A stretch of DNA of 14,767 bases from Oscillospiraceae bacterium (lineage in GTDB: Bacteria > Bacillota > Clostridia > Oscillospirales > Ruminococcaceae): positions 1 through 14,767 of the forward strand of contig JAEDGE010000041.1 of the NCBI GenBank assembly GCA_016297675.1, given 5' to 3'. Positions 1 through 8,343 of the stretch are shown in pieces; position 1 is the first letter of the stretch, and each line of letters starts with the position of its first letter. Both the position numbers and the translations under genes were made by a program. The notes under the pieces were generated by a model. That model saw only the letters and a list, made by a program, of their open reading frames with translations. It had not been told where the DNA came from and did not search any database.

Positions 1-2846
1 ATTGCCTGTTCACCCAGCTCCATCTGTCCAGCCAGATACTTATTCATGCAGATTGCATCCAACAGGTCAACCTTACCATCCACATTTACGTCACCGATCA
101 AATCGTCACCAGGTTTTGTTGTAGTGCCATCATCGCTTGTCGTAGTAGCAGTACCACTTGTCGTGGTGGTGGTTGCAGTGGTTGTAGTGGTAGTTGCATC
201 AGCAGTTACTGTTACGGTTACAGTAGCAGTCTTGCCATCCGGAGAAGTAACAGTGATAGTGGTAGAACCTTCAGCCACACCTGTTACAGTGCCATCCGGA
301 GAAACGGTTGCAATGCTGGAATCAGCAGATTCAAATGTGCAACCATCTACGTTCGGCTTCAAGGTTTCTGTCTCGCCAACCTTCACAGTTACATCAGACG
401 GTGTAACCTCCAGATCACCCTCAGAAGCCGGCTTCAGATCTGGATACAGTTCAGACATGTAGCCCAGAGCCATCATAATATCGCCTGCATGCCAGAATCT
501 GTGGAGTGTGAAGTAATAGTTATCTGTATTACCATCCTTCTCATAGTAAGACAGAGCTTCCTGATACATCGGATCACTCTTGTAGTTGGAACGAATATCA
601 ACGAATGCAACACCATTCTTGACTTCGTCACCATTCGGCATCTTACCAGTATATCTGCTTGCAGACAGAACCTTACCCTGACCATTTGCCATCGTACCAT
701 CCGGCAGAACCAGCTTGGTGTTCCACAGTCTCGGCAGGTTGGTGTTGTGGTCAGCAACAGCTACACCGATATCATCACGGAACTTAGCCCACTCTCTGTC
801 GAGGAGTTCCTTTGCCAGATACAGAGACTGCTGTGCACGAGCGGTCATGTCTGTAGTCTTAGTACCTCTTGTAGACTTATAAGAAGCTTCACCAGCAGCC
901 AAATCAGTTGCCTTTACACCTCTTGCAGCTGCATAGTGAATCAAGGAGTTTGCCAGAGAAGATACACATCCGAGGTCACCATCGCCATAACCAACGATCG
1001 TAGACTTCAGATTAGTATTTTCCTGATAAGAACCTGTCCATGTGTTCGGCTGACCATCCCAGATCAAGCTTGACGGAATGGAGAAGCTCTTTCCATCATC
1101 TGTAACAGTGTTCAAATCCGGAATAGAGAAATGAGATTTCTCTGTATCATATGGTTCATAGTAATCGTCAAATTCAATCGTACCGCTTGCTGTACCCAGA
1201 ACAACATTATCCAGGAACCAACCTGTCCACTTGTCCAGAATGGTTTCCAGTGCAGTGGTCAGATCCATACCGCCGATGTTGACATTGCTCTTGTCACCTT
1301 CGGTCTTAATAACATAGTACAGTTCTGCCAGACGCTGAACAGCCCATACCTGGTTACCAATCCAGTGGTTAGAACCTGGGTCAGCATAAACCGGATGTTC
1401 CAGATAATACATATTATAGAAGGTATTCATGCCCTTTGCCTTTGCATCTGCTGCATCATAACGACCATTCCAAGAGTTGGTACAGCCACCGGCAATCATA
1501 CCGTCATCGGACAGCAACCACAAATACATTTCAATTTGTCTCTTGAGAGATTCTGTATAATCCTGCGTTGCACCACTTGACTTCATACCAGCATTCAAAT
1601 CCTGATCATACAGCAATGCATATGCAGCCAACGGGTTCTGATAGAATTCATGACAATGAGATGCACCGATCTGCCATGCCCAGTCCTGTCCAGATGTCAA
1701 TGCACCACCCCAAGCAGTATACCAGTTCATCAGATAATGCTTACCATTGTCGCTACCACTATTTGCCCAAGGATTGTCAGCACCAATCTGCTTGTAATAC
1801 TTATCAAACATATTGTTTCTCAGTTCGTCACCCATCTTACCAGCAAGTGCACTGATCTTCTGGCTGCCGCCCCACTTAGAGGTTACGTTCTGATCGCCAA
1901 CGCCCCATCTGTTTGCAGCATAAACACCCTGGATTGCACGGTCTTCTGCGTCCGGTGCATTTGTATAAGAGAACTGTTCTGCCGGGCTGGCTTCTGTGTT
2001 AAAGAAGCCCTTCATACCACCGCTGCCATTGATACCATATCCCTTGTTGTGCAGGTCTACGCAAGCATGCGGAATGGTTTCCCAACAGGATTCCTGTTCA
2101 CCACGCTGGAAGGTGTTGATCAGAACAAAAGAACCACCAACATTGGACTGCTTGCCCTGGCTGCCGTTTGCAGCACCAAAACCATACCAGTCATCTACGT
2201 CTGCCAACCAGTGCATCAAATACAGACCCTTGTCAGAGCCATATACACTGCAGAAATTCTGGTGAATTGGGTTGGTTGCAGTATTACCCTGTGCCATATC
2301 TGTCGGATACAGTTCAATCTGTTCCCATTCATCAGAATAGGTTGCACTCAAAGAACTACCCTTAGACATGAAGTTCTGCTGCGTATCCGGAATCATCGCA
2401 GCTTCCATTGTCAGCCATGCCTTAGCCAAATCGCCAATAGATTCTGTAGAGGCATCCTTAGTGCCCTTCAAAGTAACTTCGCCGTTCTTTGCCTTGTTAA
2501 CAAGGTTATCACGCATTGCACCAAGCCATACCAAGTAGGACATTGCTTCAGATGTGGTTTCATGACCGTAGTCCGGAGCTTCGATACAGAGTGTTTCAAC
2601 AGAGTGATACGGAACACCCAGACCGCCACTAACGGTAGAAGTGCTGGACATATAGCCGTTCTGCACACCGTTTGTAATAACGTCATCGTACAAAGACATG
2701 AACCGTGCTGCATAGGTGGTATCGCCATATGCTTCTGCCTTTGTTCTGGTACCAGCTGCAGAAGCAGCGGTCGGAACAATTGCACTGCATGTCATTGCAG
2801 CAGCCAGAATTGCTGCCAGAACAGTTTTGTTCTTCTTAAACTGCAT
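1..2846 (-). CDS. GH48 reducing-end cellobiohydrolase with dockerin (3' end cut by window)
   Basis: Processive exocellulase of glycoside hydrolase family 48, secreted and probably attached to a cellulosome. The reading frame is open for 948 codons from ATG at 2846 to the left edge, preceded by GAAAGGGG about 10 nt upstream. Residues 1-30 form a signal peptide ending in ASA. The GH48 module spans about 35-806. EAPDYGHETTSEA carries E89 and E100, eleven apart like the paired catalytic-site glutamates (Glu44/Glu55) of clostridial CelF. TNAPDAEDRAIQ around D299 matches the segment carrying the proposed base, and WYGFG, NTFQRG, SGQPNTWTG-like and HRFW blocks also fit. At about 770 residues the module is longer than the roughly 640 of clostridial enzymes. 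A Big_2-like domain (about 809-882) and a Thr-rich linker (885-910) follow. The first dockerin repeat, GDVNVDGKVDLLDA (918-931), has calcium-loop Asp/Asn at the expected places; the second repeat lies outside the window. GH48 is certain from motifs, cellulosome attachment is inferred from the dockerin. Confidence 0.97.
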   Translation of the reverse strand, partial: MQFKKNKTVLAAILAAAMTCSAIVPTAASAAGTRTKAEAYGDTTYAARFMSLYDDVITNGVQNGYMSSTSTVSGGLGVPYHSVETLCIEAPDYGHETTSEAMSYLVWLGAMRDNLVNKAKNGEVTLKGTKDASTESIGDLAKAWLTMEAAMIPDTQQNFMSKGSSLSATYSDEWEQIELYPTDMAQGNTATNPIHQNFCSVYGSDKGLYLMHWLADVDDWYGFGAANGSQGKQSNVGGSFVLINTFQRGEQESCWETIPHACVDLHNKGYGINGSGGMKGFFNTEASPAEQFSYTNAPDAEDRAIQGVYAANRWGVGDQNVTSKWGGSQKISALAGKMGDELRNNMFDKYYKQIGADNPWANSGSDNGKHYLMNWYTAWGGALTSGQDWAWQIGASHCHEFYQNPLAAYALLYDQDLNAGMKSSGATQDYTESLKRQIEMYLWLLSDDGMIAGGCTNSWNGRYDAADAKAKGMNTFYNMYYLEHPVYADPGSNHWIGNQVWAVQRLAELYYVIKTEGDKSNVNIGGMDLTTALETILDKWTGWFLDNVVLGTASGTIEFDDYYEPYDTEKSHFSIPDLNTVTDDGKSFSIPSSLIWDGQPNTWTGSYQENTNLKSTIVGYGDGDLGCVSSLANSLIHYAAARGVKATDLAAGEASYKSTRGTKTTDMTARAQQSLYLAKELLDREWAKFRDDIGVAVADHNTNLPRLWNTKLVLPDGTMANGQGKVLSASRYTGKMPNGDEVKNGVAFVDIRSNYKSDPMYQEALSYYEKDGNTDNYYFTLHRFWHAGDIMMALGYMSELYPDLKPASEGDLEVTPSDVTVKVGETETLKPNVDGCTFESADSSIATVSPDGTVTGVAEGSTTITVTSPDGKTATVTVTVTADATTTTTTATTTTTSGTATTTSDDGTTTKPGDDLIGDVNVDGKVDLLDAICMNKYLAGQMELGEQA

Positions 2847-3050
2847 GGAAAAATTTCCCCTTTCAAGAAATAGAATAATAGAGTAAAAATGGTCTATGTA
2901 GCCGCAGTGTGTGTTTCCAGAACACGCATCCTTTCGTAGGTACGGTTACCAGTGTGTCCGCTCTGCCAAGCAGAAAGAACTGCACGCCGACAGTACTGCT
3001 GTGCATTCATATCTTTTCACAAAATCAACACACAATGCGTCCACTTTTAT
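2847..3050 (-). promoter_or_regulatory. Long 5' leader of the GH48 gene, possibly structured
   Basis: About 204 nt lie between the predicted start site and the GH48 ATG. Small hairpins can be drawn by eye: GCAG/CTGC at 2970-2983, GGTA/TACC around a 4-nt loop at 2939-2950, and GTGTT/AACAC around a 5-nt loop at 2911-2925. An AT-rich stretch with the ribosome site follows. I find no coding sequence with a ribosome site on either strand and could not match a known riboswitch class. A regulatory RNA function is an inference from length only. Confidence 0.4.
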
Positions 3051-3056
3051 ATTCAA

Positions 3057-3085
3057 ATTATACCGCAAGCCCCTGCAAATGTCAA
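3057..3085 (-). promoter_or_regulatory. Consensus sigma-A promoter of the GH48 gene
   Basis: On the minus strand TTGACA (3080-3085) and TATAAT (3057-3062) are separated by exactly 17 bp, a perfect match to the housekeeping consensus. Predicted transcription start is near 3050, which gives a leader of about 204 nt before the GH48 start codon. Confidence 0.85.
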
Positions 3086-3358
3086 CCCTTCTTCCAAAAG
3101 AATCATTTTTTTCGGCATTTTACACAGAATCAATTTCCTCTCTTTGTGCAACCTGTCCACATTTTGTGCCTGTTTTTGCAATTTTATTAGACTTCGCCAT
3201 TTTTTCACCGTTTCCGTTTTCCTTTCACAAAATACTCATATAAGTATGATAGGATAACATAAATCCGAATCTTCCAAAATCCGCACGATTTTCACAGCAA
3301 CTTTTTCAGGGAATTTATCTGTTTTTCCTGTTTTTAATATAATGGTTACGATGTGTCC

Positions 3359-3387
3359 ATGACATATTAAAATTTTTTTGCGATAAT
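3359..3387 (+). promoter_or_regulatory. Probable promoter of the ABC/Gld-like operon
   Basis: ATGACA (3359-3364) and GATAAT (3382-3387) are 17 bp apart, each one base from consensus. The predicted start at about 3394 falls inside the palindrome at 3390-3403. An alternative perfect TATAAT lies at 3338-3343 but has no good -35 box. The rest of 3086-3358 is AT-rich, with no gene I can support. Confidence 0.6.
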
Positions 3388-3389
3388 AA

Positions 3390-3403
3390 AAAAGCATGCT
3401 TTT
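3390..3403. repeat. Perfect 14-bp palindrome at the operon start site
   Basis: AAAAGCATGCTTTT is a perfect palindrome immediately downstream of the predicted -10 box. Its position suits an operator for a dimeric repressor; no regulator gene is visible in the window. Confidence 0.4.
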
Positions 3404-3438
3404 CGTTGTATTTATGAAAAAGCAGAAAGGAGATTTTT

Positions 3439-4485
3439 ATGGTTGAAATTAAAAACCTGACCAAATACTATGGACAAAAAGCTGCTGTAAAAAATATCAG
3501 CTTTACCATAGAAGACCACGAAATTCTTGGCTTTCTCGGTCCGAATGGTGCCGGTAAGTCCACCACTCTGAATATGATCTGCGGCGTGATTCCCTCCAGT
3601 TCTGGTACTGTCACCATCAACGGCTTTGACATCGCCAAAGACCCGATTCGAGCAAAACGCTGTATCGGATTTCTGCCGGAAATTCCGCCAGTTTATCCAG
3701 ACATGAAGGTAAAAGAATATCTGACGTTTGTTGCCGGTTTAAAGGGCGTTCCATCCGTCAAACGCAAAGCACAGGCGGCAAAAGCAATGGACCGGCTTCG
3801 GATTACCGATGTGGCAAACCGCTTGATCCGAAATCTCTCAAAAGGTTACCGACAGCGTGTCGGATTTGCACAGGCACTGCTGGGTGACCCAGATATTCTG
3901 ATTCTGGACGAACCGACAGTCGGTCTTGATCCCGAGCAGCTGATGGAAGTCCGCAATTTAATTCTGGAGCTGAAACAAGACCATACTGTCATTCTTAGTT
4001 CCCATATCCTGAGCGAAATCAGTGCTGTCTGCGACCGTGTCGTAATTATCAGCAAAGGAGAAATCCGTGCTGTCGATACCATTGACAACTTGGAACAGCG
4101 GGCTGATACAAATCCAATCTTACATTTAAAGGTAAGAGGCACTTCACAGGATGTGGCAGCTGCCATGCGGCAGGTAGACGGTGTCGTAAACGTCTCTAAT
4201 ATTTCCCGTTTCAAAACAGGTATCTATACTTATGATGTAGAACTGACTGGCAGCGACATCCGCAATCCACTGCTGGCTGCCCTTCTGGTAAAGAAGTTCG
4301 ACGTACTGGAAGTACAGGAGCAAAAAAAGAACCTGGAACAGGTATTTGTCAAGTTGGTCAACCAGTCTGGCGAATCGCAGCGTTCTTCCCTGCAGGAACT
4401 CCTGGAAGAGCTGGCAGCAGAAGAAGCATCATCAGAACCGCAAACAGACGCAGATGCGGAAGATGATGCAACGAATACGGATTGA
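3439..4485 (+). CDS. ABC transporter ATP-binding protein, GldA/CcmA-like
   Basis: Cytoplasmic ATPase that should energise the membrane proteins encoded by the next genes. Walker A is GPNGAGKST (34-42). The Q-loop region reads LPE (79-81), as is usual in GldA-like proteins. The signature is LSKGYRQRVG (133-142), Walker B is ILILDEP (153-159) and the H-loop histidine is H189 in SSH. At 348 residues it has a C-terminal extension of about 100 residues beyond the nucleotide-binding core, ending in a very acidic Glu/Asp tail (about 318-348). The ATG at 3439 follows AAAGGAG. It is the first gene of a four-gene operon, with 18 nt to the permease. The substrate cannot be deduced. Family assignment is firm, the Gld-like label is by analogy. 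Confidence 0.95.
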   Translation: MVEIKNLTKYYGQKAAVKNISFTIEDHEILGFLGPNGAGKSTTLNMICGVIPSSSGTVTINGFDIAKDPIRAKRCIGFLPEIPPVYPDMKVKEYLTFVAGLKGVPSVKRKAQAAKAMDRLRITDVANRLIRNLSKGYRQRVGFAQALLGDPDILILDEPTVGLDPEQLMEVRNLILELKQDHTVILSSHILSEISAVCDRVVIISKGEIRAVDTIDNLEQRADTNPILHLKVRGTSQDVAAAMRQVDGVVNVSNISRFKTGIYTYDVELTGSDIRNPLLAALLVKKFDVLEVQEQKKNLEQVFVKLVNQSGESQRSSLQELLEELAAEEASSEPQTDADAEDDATNTD

Positions 4486-4503
4486 TAAGGAGGATTACCC
4501 CAT

Positions 4504-5232
4504 ATGTTTTCACTATATAAAAAGGAATTGCAAAGTTACTTCCTTTCTCCGGCAGCGTATGCCGTATTGGCGTTTTTTACGCTGACTTTTTCCCTGACGA
4601 TGATCATGGATATTTCTAATGCGACAGATCTGTATGAATTTTCTTTTACCTCTCTGTTCTATGTAAACTTGTTTTATCTTGCCATTCTTTTTCCGGTTCT
4701 CACAATGCGAAGTTTCGCAGAAGAACGGAAAAACGGTACAGAAGTCCTGCTGCTCTCCAGTCCCATCAGCGTTACAAAAATTGTAATGGCAAAGTTTCTG
4801 GCAACTGCAACAGTCTTCTTCATCATGCTGGTAGTATCCTTATATTACCCGATGATTACCGCTTTAAACGGACATGTCATTCTTGCCAACTTAATTTGTA
4901 CTTATATTGGTTTTTATCTATTCGGCTTAGTCTGCATTGCACTGGGTATTTTGATTTCTTCTTTCACAGAATCCATTATTTTGTCTATTGTGATGAGCGA
5001 AGCAGCCATGATTCTTCTGCTGTTGGTGGACAATATCGCAAATTACACCTTCTTTTCCAACATTCCAGTTTTATCGGATCTGCTGCACTGGCTCTCCAAC
5101 CAGCAGAAGTTTATCACATTCTCCAATGGATACATGCAGATTTCTGATCTGTTTGCTTACTTAACAGAAATTGCTGTATTCTTGATTCTCACTATCATTT
5201 CCGTAGAAAAAAGACGTTGGAGCCGGAGGTAA
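4504..5232 (+). CDS. ABC-2 type permease, GldF-like
   Basis: Integral membrane subunit of the ABC system, 242 residues with about six hydrophobic segments (roughly 17-36, 50-68, 97-117, 125-150, 155-175 and 215-234). The segment RSFAEERKNGTEVLLLSSPI (69-88) after the second helix is the conserved cytoplasmic coupling region of GldF/NosY-like ABC-2 permeases. AAGGAGG (4487-4493) lies directly behind the ATPase stop codon, with ATG at 4504. The last codons overlap the ribosome site of the next gene, consistent with coupled translation. It presumably dimerises and pairs with the preceding ATPase; what it moves is unknown. Confidence 0.93.
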   Translation: MFSLYKKELQSYFLSPAAYAVLAFFTLTFSLTMIMDISNATDLYEFSFTSLFYVNLFYLAILFPVLTMRSFAEERKNGTEVLLLSSPISVTKIVMAKFLATATVFFIMLVVSLYYPMITALNGHVILANLICTYIGFYLFGLVCIALGILISSFTESIILSIVMSEAAMILLLLVDNIANYTFFSNIPVLSDLLHWLSNQQKFITFSNGYMQISDLFAYLTEIAVFLILTIISVEKRRWSRR

Positions 5233-5238
5233 TCAACC

Positions 5239-6714
5239 ATGGAAGAAAAAAAGTTTCACAATTTTAAAAATAAAAAATTTTCCAGTCTGGCTTGGATTAT
5301 GGCAATTCTGGTCGTTGTAATCGCTGTTATCCTCAATATGATCGTATCCCAGCTGGATCTCGGATGGGACATTTCTCCAAACAAACAATATAGTCTTGGT
5401 GAAACCACAACCTCCTATCTGGAAGAACTCGACCAGAACGGCACAAAAGTAGACTTTTATCTGCTTGCCAAAATGGACGACATTAAAGATAGCACAGATT
5501 CCCTCTCATTGTATCGTGCTTTGAAAGAATATGACTCCCATGATTGTATCAATCTCATCGACATCGATCCAAATACAGATGAGGAAACCATGCAGAAAAT
5601 CAACCCGGACAATGCTTTGACGCTCAGCATCGGAGATATGGTGTTTATTTGCGGCGATGTCAAAAAAAGAATTCCGGGTAATACCATGTACAATACAAGC
5701 AAAAATGAAGATGGTACCGTCATTTCCCAGACATTTAACGGGGAAAATATTATCACAGGTGCGATTAAATCTGTCGTGGATGGCTTTACACCAACTGTCT
5801 ATTTTTTGACAGGGCATGGTGAAAAGTCTATGAACGATAATTATACACAGTTCAAAAAGAACCTCGCAAACTACAACTATCAGGCGGATTCTCTGCTGCT
5901 CTCTGAGGTGGAAGCAGTACCAGAAGATACAGCAATGATTATTGTTGCTGCACCAACCTCTGATATTTCAGATGAAGACAAAGAAAAACTGGATGCCTAT
6001 CTGGATAAGGGCGGTAATCTCTCACTGCTCATGTCACCCAATGCCGGAAAATTCAATTATACAAATCTGGATCTGATTATGGAAGATTTCTGTGTCATTA
6101 TGGACTATGACCGTGTGGTAGAAACAGATGCTTCTATGCATGTTTCCGGTGATGACAGCACCATTCAATGTAATCTGGTAGAATTAGACGATGATAGTGA
6201 AGCTGCCGACCTGACTTCTTCGCTGATGAATGAAGGGTTGATTCCGTATATGTCAGAATCCAGAAGCTTCTATTTTGACACCATCAACAGCGATTATGGC
6301 AGAATGATTACAGCTTCTCTGCTGAATACGAATACGACTGCAGTTGGTGAACCTTATGGCGGTGAATATGAGACGAAAAAAATCACAGACAGCGAATTAA
6401 TGTTGGCTGGATATTCACAGAATAATGCTCGTAATTCCGCAAAGCTGGCTGTTTTCGGAAATGCAGACTTCTTAGATGATACCCATCTGGAAGACAGCCG
6501 CTATCTGGTTGCGGTTTATCTGTACTTAAGCAGCATCAGCTGGATGTATGATACCGATATTGATATGGGAATCGACAGCAAATCCACTGTTTATGATGAA
6601 ATTGCATTGACAAATGCTAGTACTGTCAGCAGCATTATGATACTGTTTGCCGTATTGCCAATTGTGATTATTATAATTGGTGTCGCTGTTTGGATCAAAC
6701 GGCGAAATAGCTAA
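5239..6714 (+). CDS. GldG-like ABC-type auxiliary protein
   Basis: 491-residue membrane protein with a helix near the N-terminus (about 17-36), a large extracytoplasmic part and a second helix at about 463-485 followed by a basic tail (KRRNS). FNGENIITGAIKSV (166-179) and YFLTGHGE (188-195) are typical of the ABC_transp_aux/GldG family, whose globular domain resembles IFT52/ThuA-like folds. The ribosome site GGAGGT overlaps the permease stop codon, and ATG is at 5239. GldG partners ABC subunits in gliding Bacteroidetes; Gram-positive homologues are common beside ABC-2 genes but have no settled role. Length and topology look complete. Confidence 0.9.
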   Translation: MEEKKFHNFKNKKFSSLAWIMAILVVVIAVILNMIVSQLDLGWDISPNKQYSLGETTTSYLEELDQNGTKVDFYLLAKMDDIKDSTDSLSLYRALKEYDSHDCINLIDIDPNTDEETMQKINPDNALTLSIGDMVFICGDVKKRIPGNTMYNTSKNEDGTVISQTFNGENIITGAIKSVVDGFTPTVYFLTGHGEKSMNDNYTQFKKNLANYNYQADSLLLSEVEAVPEDTAMIIVAAPTSDISDEDKEKLDAYLDKGGNLSLLMSPNAGKFNYTNLDLIMEDFCVIMDYDRVVETDASMHVSGDDSTIQCNLVELDDDSEAADLTSSLMNEGLIPYMSESRSFYFDTINSDYGRMITASLLNTNTTAVGEPYGGEYETKKITDSELMLAGYSQNNARNSAKLAVFGNADFLDDTHLEDSRYLVAVYLYLSSISWMYDTDIDMGIDSKSTVYDEIALTNASTVSSIMILFAVLPIVIIIIGVAVWIKRRNS

Positions 6715-6733
6715 TAAAACGGAGGGAACGTCA

Positions 6734-8125
6734 ATGAAAAGACAGATCATTATTATTCTCTCATTGGTGTTGCTGGTTGGTATTACAATGGGTACCTACT
6801 TCTTTATCCGGAATCATAATGAGAAAAAGCAGCAAGAAGCAGCAGAAGAAGCGGCTGCCCTGCAATTAGTACAGTTCAACTCCAATGATATCAATAAAAT
6901 TGAACTGCAAACACCGGATGGCACATATTCCGCAGTATTAAATGAAACTGGCATATGGGAGTTAGAGCAGGAAATGGACTTCAAAATCAACATCTATTTT
7001 CTGAATTCTGTAGCTGGATCTCTCTGCAATCTGACAGCTTCTGAAAATATTGGTCCAGCTACGGAAGAAATCAAAAAACAGTATGAACTGGACGATCCAT
7101 ATATTGTAACACTTTCAACTGAAGAGGATTCTCGCACCCTGTACACTGGCAAATTGACAGCAACAAAGGAATACTATTATGTTATGACAGATACATCAGA
7201 TGATGTCTTTCTGGTAAAATCAGACTATGGAGACTATCTCCGCCCGAACCGTAATTCTCTGAAAAATATCTATGTACAGTCCAATCAATCTTCCCCTATT
7301 AATCACATGACCTTGACATATGATGGAGAAATGCTCTATGATTTACAGAAAAAGGAAGATGGGACTTGGGAAATACTGGAACCTATACAATCTGATTTTG
7401 TAGATCAAGTCAATATTGATAAATTGCAAACGGACATCATGCAACTCATCATTGATAAGTTTGGAGACGAAAATGTCACCGAAGCACAATATGCAGAATA
7501 TGGATTTGATGATCCAGCATATATTCTTTATTTCTCGCAGGACGATGGTACAGAAACCACTATTTATGCAAAGGAATATAATGCTGAATCCGCTGACTTT
7601 GTAGAATGTCTGCAAAAAGAAACAGGGCAAATTTTCTACTGTGCAGCCAATTATATCGGTCTTTTGCAGTCCACTACCTCCGACTTTTTAAGTAGCAGTG
7701 TTTATGATGTTGATATGAGTGCAGTTTCTGCTGTAGATGTACAAATGGAAGGCAAAACCCTTTCGATAGAAATGGATACAGAAAATGATCAGTATACTGT
7801 CAATGGGATTGATGTAGATGCACTTGGTGCAGATGCTGTTTCTGCATTGAAAAACTTCTATGAAAGCATCTCAAACATGACCGCAGATACATACTATCCA
7901 ACAGAAACAACACCAAATAGTGAACCAGATGTTTCCATTACATATACCTTGACAGATGGCAGCAAGGAAGTTATCACATTGCTGAAAAAAGATGATGAAA
8001 CCTACTATGCTCTGCGAAACGGCGAATATTCCAGTTTACTGGTAGACCGTTCCCTGTTTACCACCAGACAGGGCATTTTGGAAATGTACAATCGTTTGAA
8101 AAAAGCAATTGGTCTGACAGACTAA
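6734..8125 (+). CDS. DUF4340 membrane-anchored protein
   Basis: 463 residues starting at ATG 6734, chosen because GGAGG lies 8 nt upstream; an in-frame ATG at 6677 would overlap the previous gene and has no such site. One N-terminal helix (about 5-24) is followed by a charged Lys/Glu/Ala stretch and a large outside domain. The pattern of short beta repeats (NKIELQTPDGTYSAV, WEL, a second copy around MTLTYDGEMLYDL with TWEIL, and a third in the C-terminal part) fits DUF4340, which typically follows GldG-like genes. It is the last gene of the operon and is followed by a strong terminator. Biochemical function is unknown; a scaffold or sensor working with the ABC complex is a guess. Confidence 0.88.
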   Translation: MKRQIIIILSLVLLVGITMGTYFFIRNHNEKKQQEAAEEAAALQLVQFNSNDINKIELQTPDGTYSAVLNETGIWELEQEMDFKINIYFLNSVAGSLCNLTASENIGPATEEIKKQYELDDPYIVTLSTEEDSRTLYTGKLTATKEYYYVMTDTSDDVFLVKSDYGDYLRPNRNSLKNIYVQSNQSSPINHMTLTYDGEMLYDLQKKEDGTWEILEPIQSDFVDQVNIDKLQTDIMQLIIDKFGDENVTEAQYAEYGFDDPAYILYFSQDDGTETTIYAKEYNAESADFVECLQKETGQIFYCAANYIGLLQSTTSDFLSSSVYDVDMSAVSAVDVQMEGKTLSIEMDTENDQYTVNGIDVDALGADAVSALKNFYESISNMTADTYYPTETTPNSEPDVSITYTLTDGSKEVITLLKKDDETYYALRNGEYSSLLVDRSLFTTRQGILEMYNRLKKAIGLTD

Positions 8126-8139
8126 TGCATCAGGAACGA

Positions 8140-8174
8140 GAAGCGGCAGCTTGAACTCTGCCGCTTCTTCTTTT
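8140..8174 (+). terminator. Rho-independent terminator of the ABC/Gld-like operon
   Basis: A perfect 10-bp stem, GAAGCGGCAG (8140-8149) with CTGCCGCTTC (8158-8167), has an 8-nt loop and is followed by TTCTTTT. It begins 14 nt after the DUF4340 stop. Confidence 0.93.
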
Positions 8175-8216
8175 GTACAATTCTTATTTTTCCGTAAAAC
8201 GGCAGGCTGCACGCTA

Positions 8217-8245
8217 TTGACAAATGCGTTTTTCTGTATTATAAT
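8217..8245 (+). promoter_or_regulatory. Consensus sigma-A promoter of the carboxypeptidase operon
   Basis: TTGACA (8217-8222) and TATAAT (8240-8245) are separated by 17 bp. Predicted start is about 8252, giving an untranslated leader of about 92 nt before ATG 8344. Confidence 0.88.
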
Positions 8246-8343
8246 TAACATGGTGTATTATACTAACGATTTTTGCACATCACCTGCCAAAACAGCAGCC
8301 GCAAAAATGAAAACCAGATTCCATCAAATTTAGAGGTGTAACC

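Noticed and set aside
46..2873. Several plus-strand open frames opposite the GH48 gene, the longest at 1650-2873
   Set aside because: They lie antisense to a continuous, motif-rich GH48 frame, lack ribosome sites and encode low-complexity or Cys-rich nonsense-like proteins.
2933..2952. Resemblance of plus-strand GTAGGTACGGTTACC to the 3' part of a c-di-GMP-I riboswitch
   Set aside because: It is on the strand opposite the GH48 transcript, the other conserved riboswitch blocks are missing and no gene follows in that direction.
2909..3257. Overlapping plus-strand frames in the gap upstream of GH48
   Set aside because: No ribosome sites, no recognisable domains, and they overlap the minus-strand promoter and leader.
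6677..6733. Earlier ATG for the DUF4340 gene
   Set aside because: It would overlap the end of the GldG-like gene and adds a segment with no ribosome site; ATG 6734 has GGAGG and begins a clean membrane helix.
8151..8333. Short plus-strand frame between the two operons
   Set aside because: It spans the terminator hairpin and the consensus promoter, and shows no ribosome site or family.
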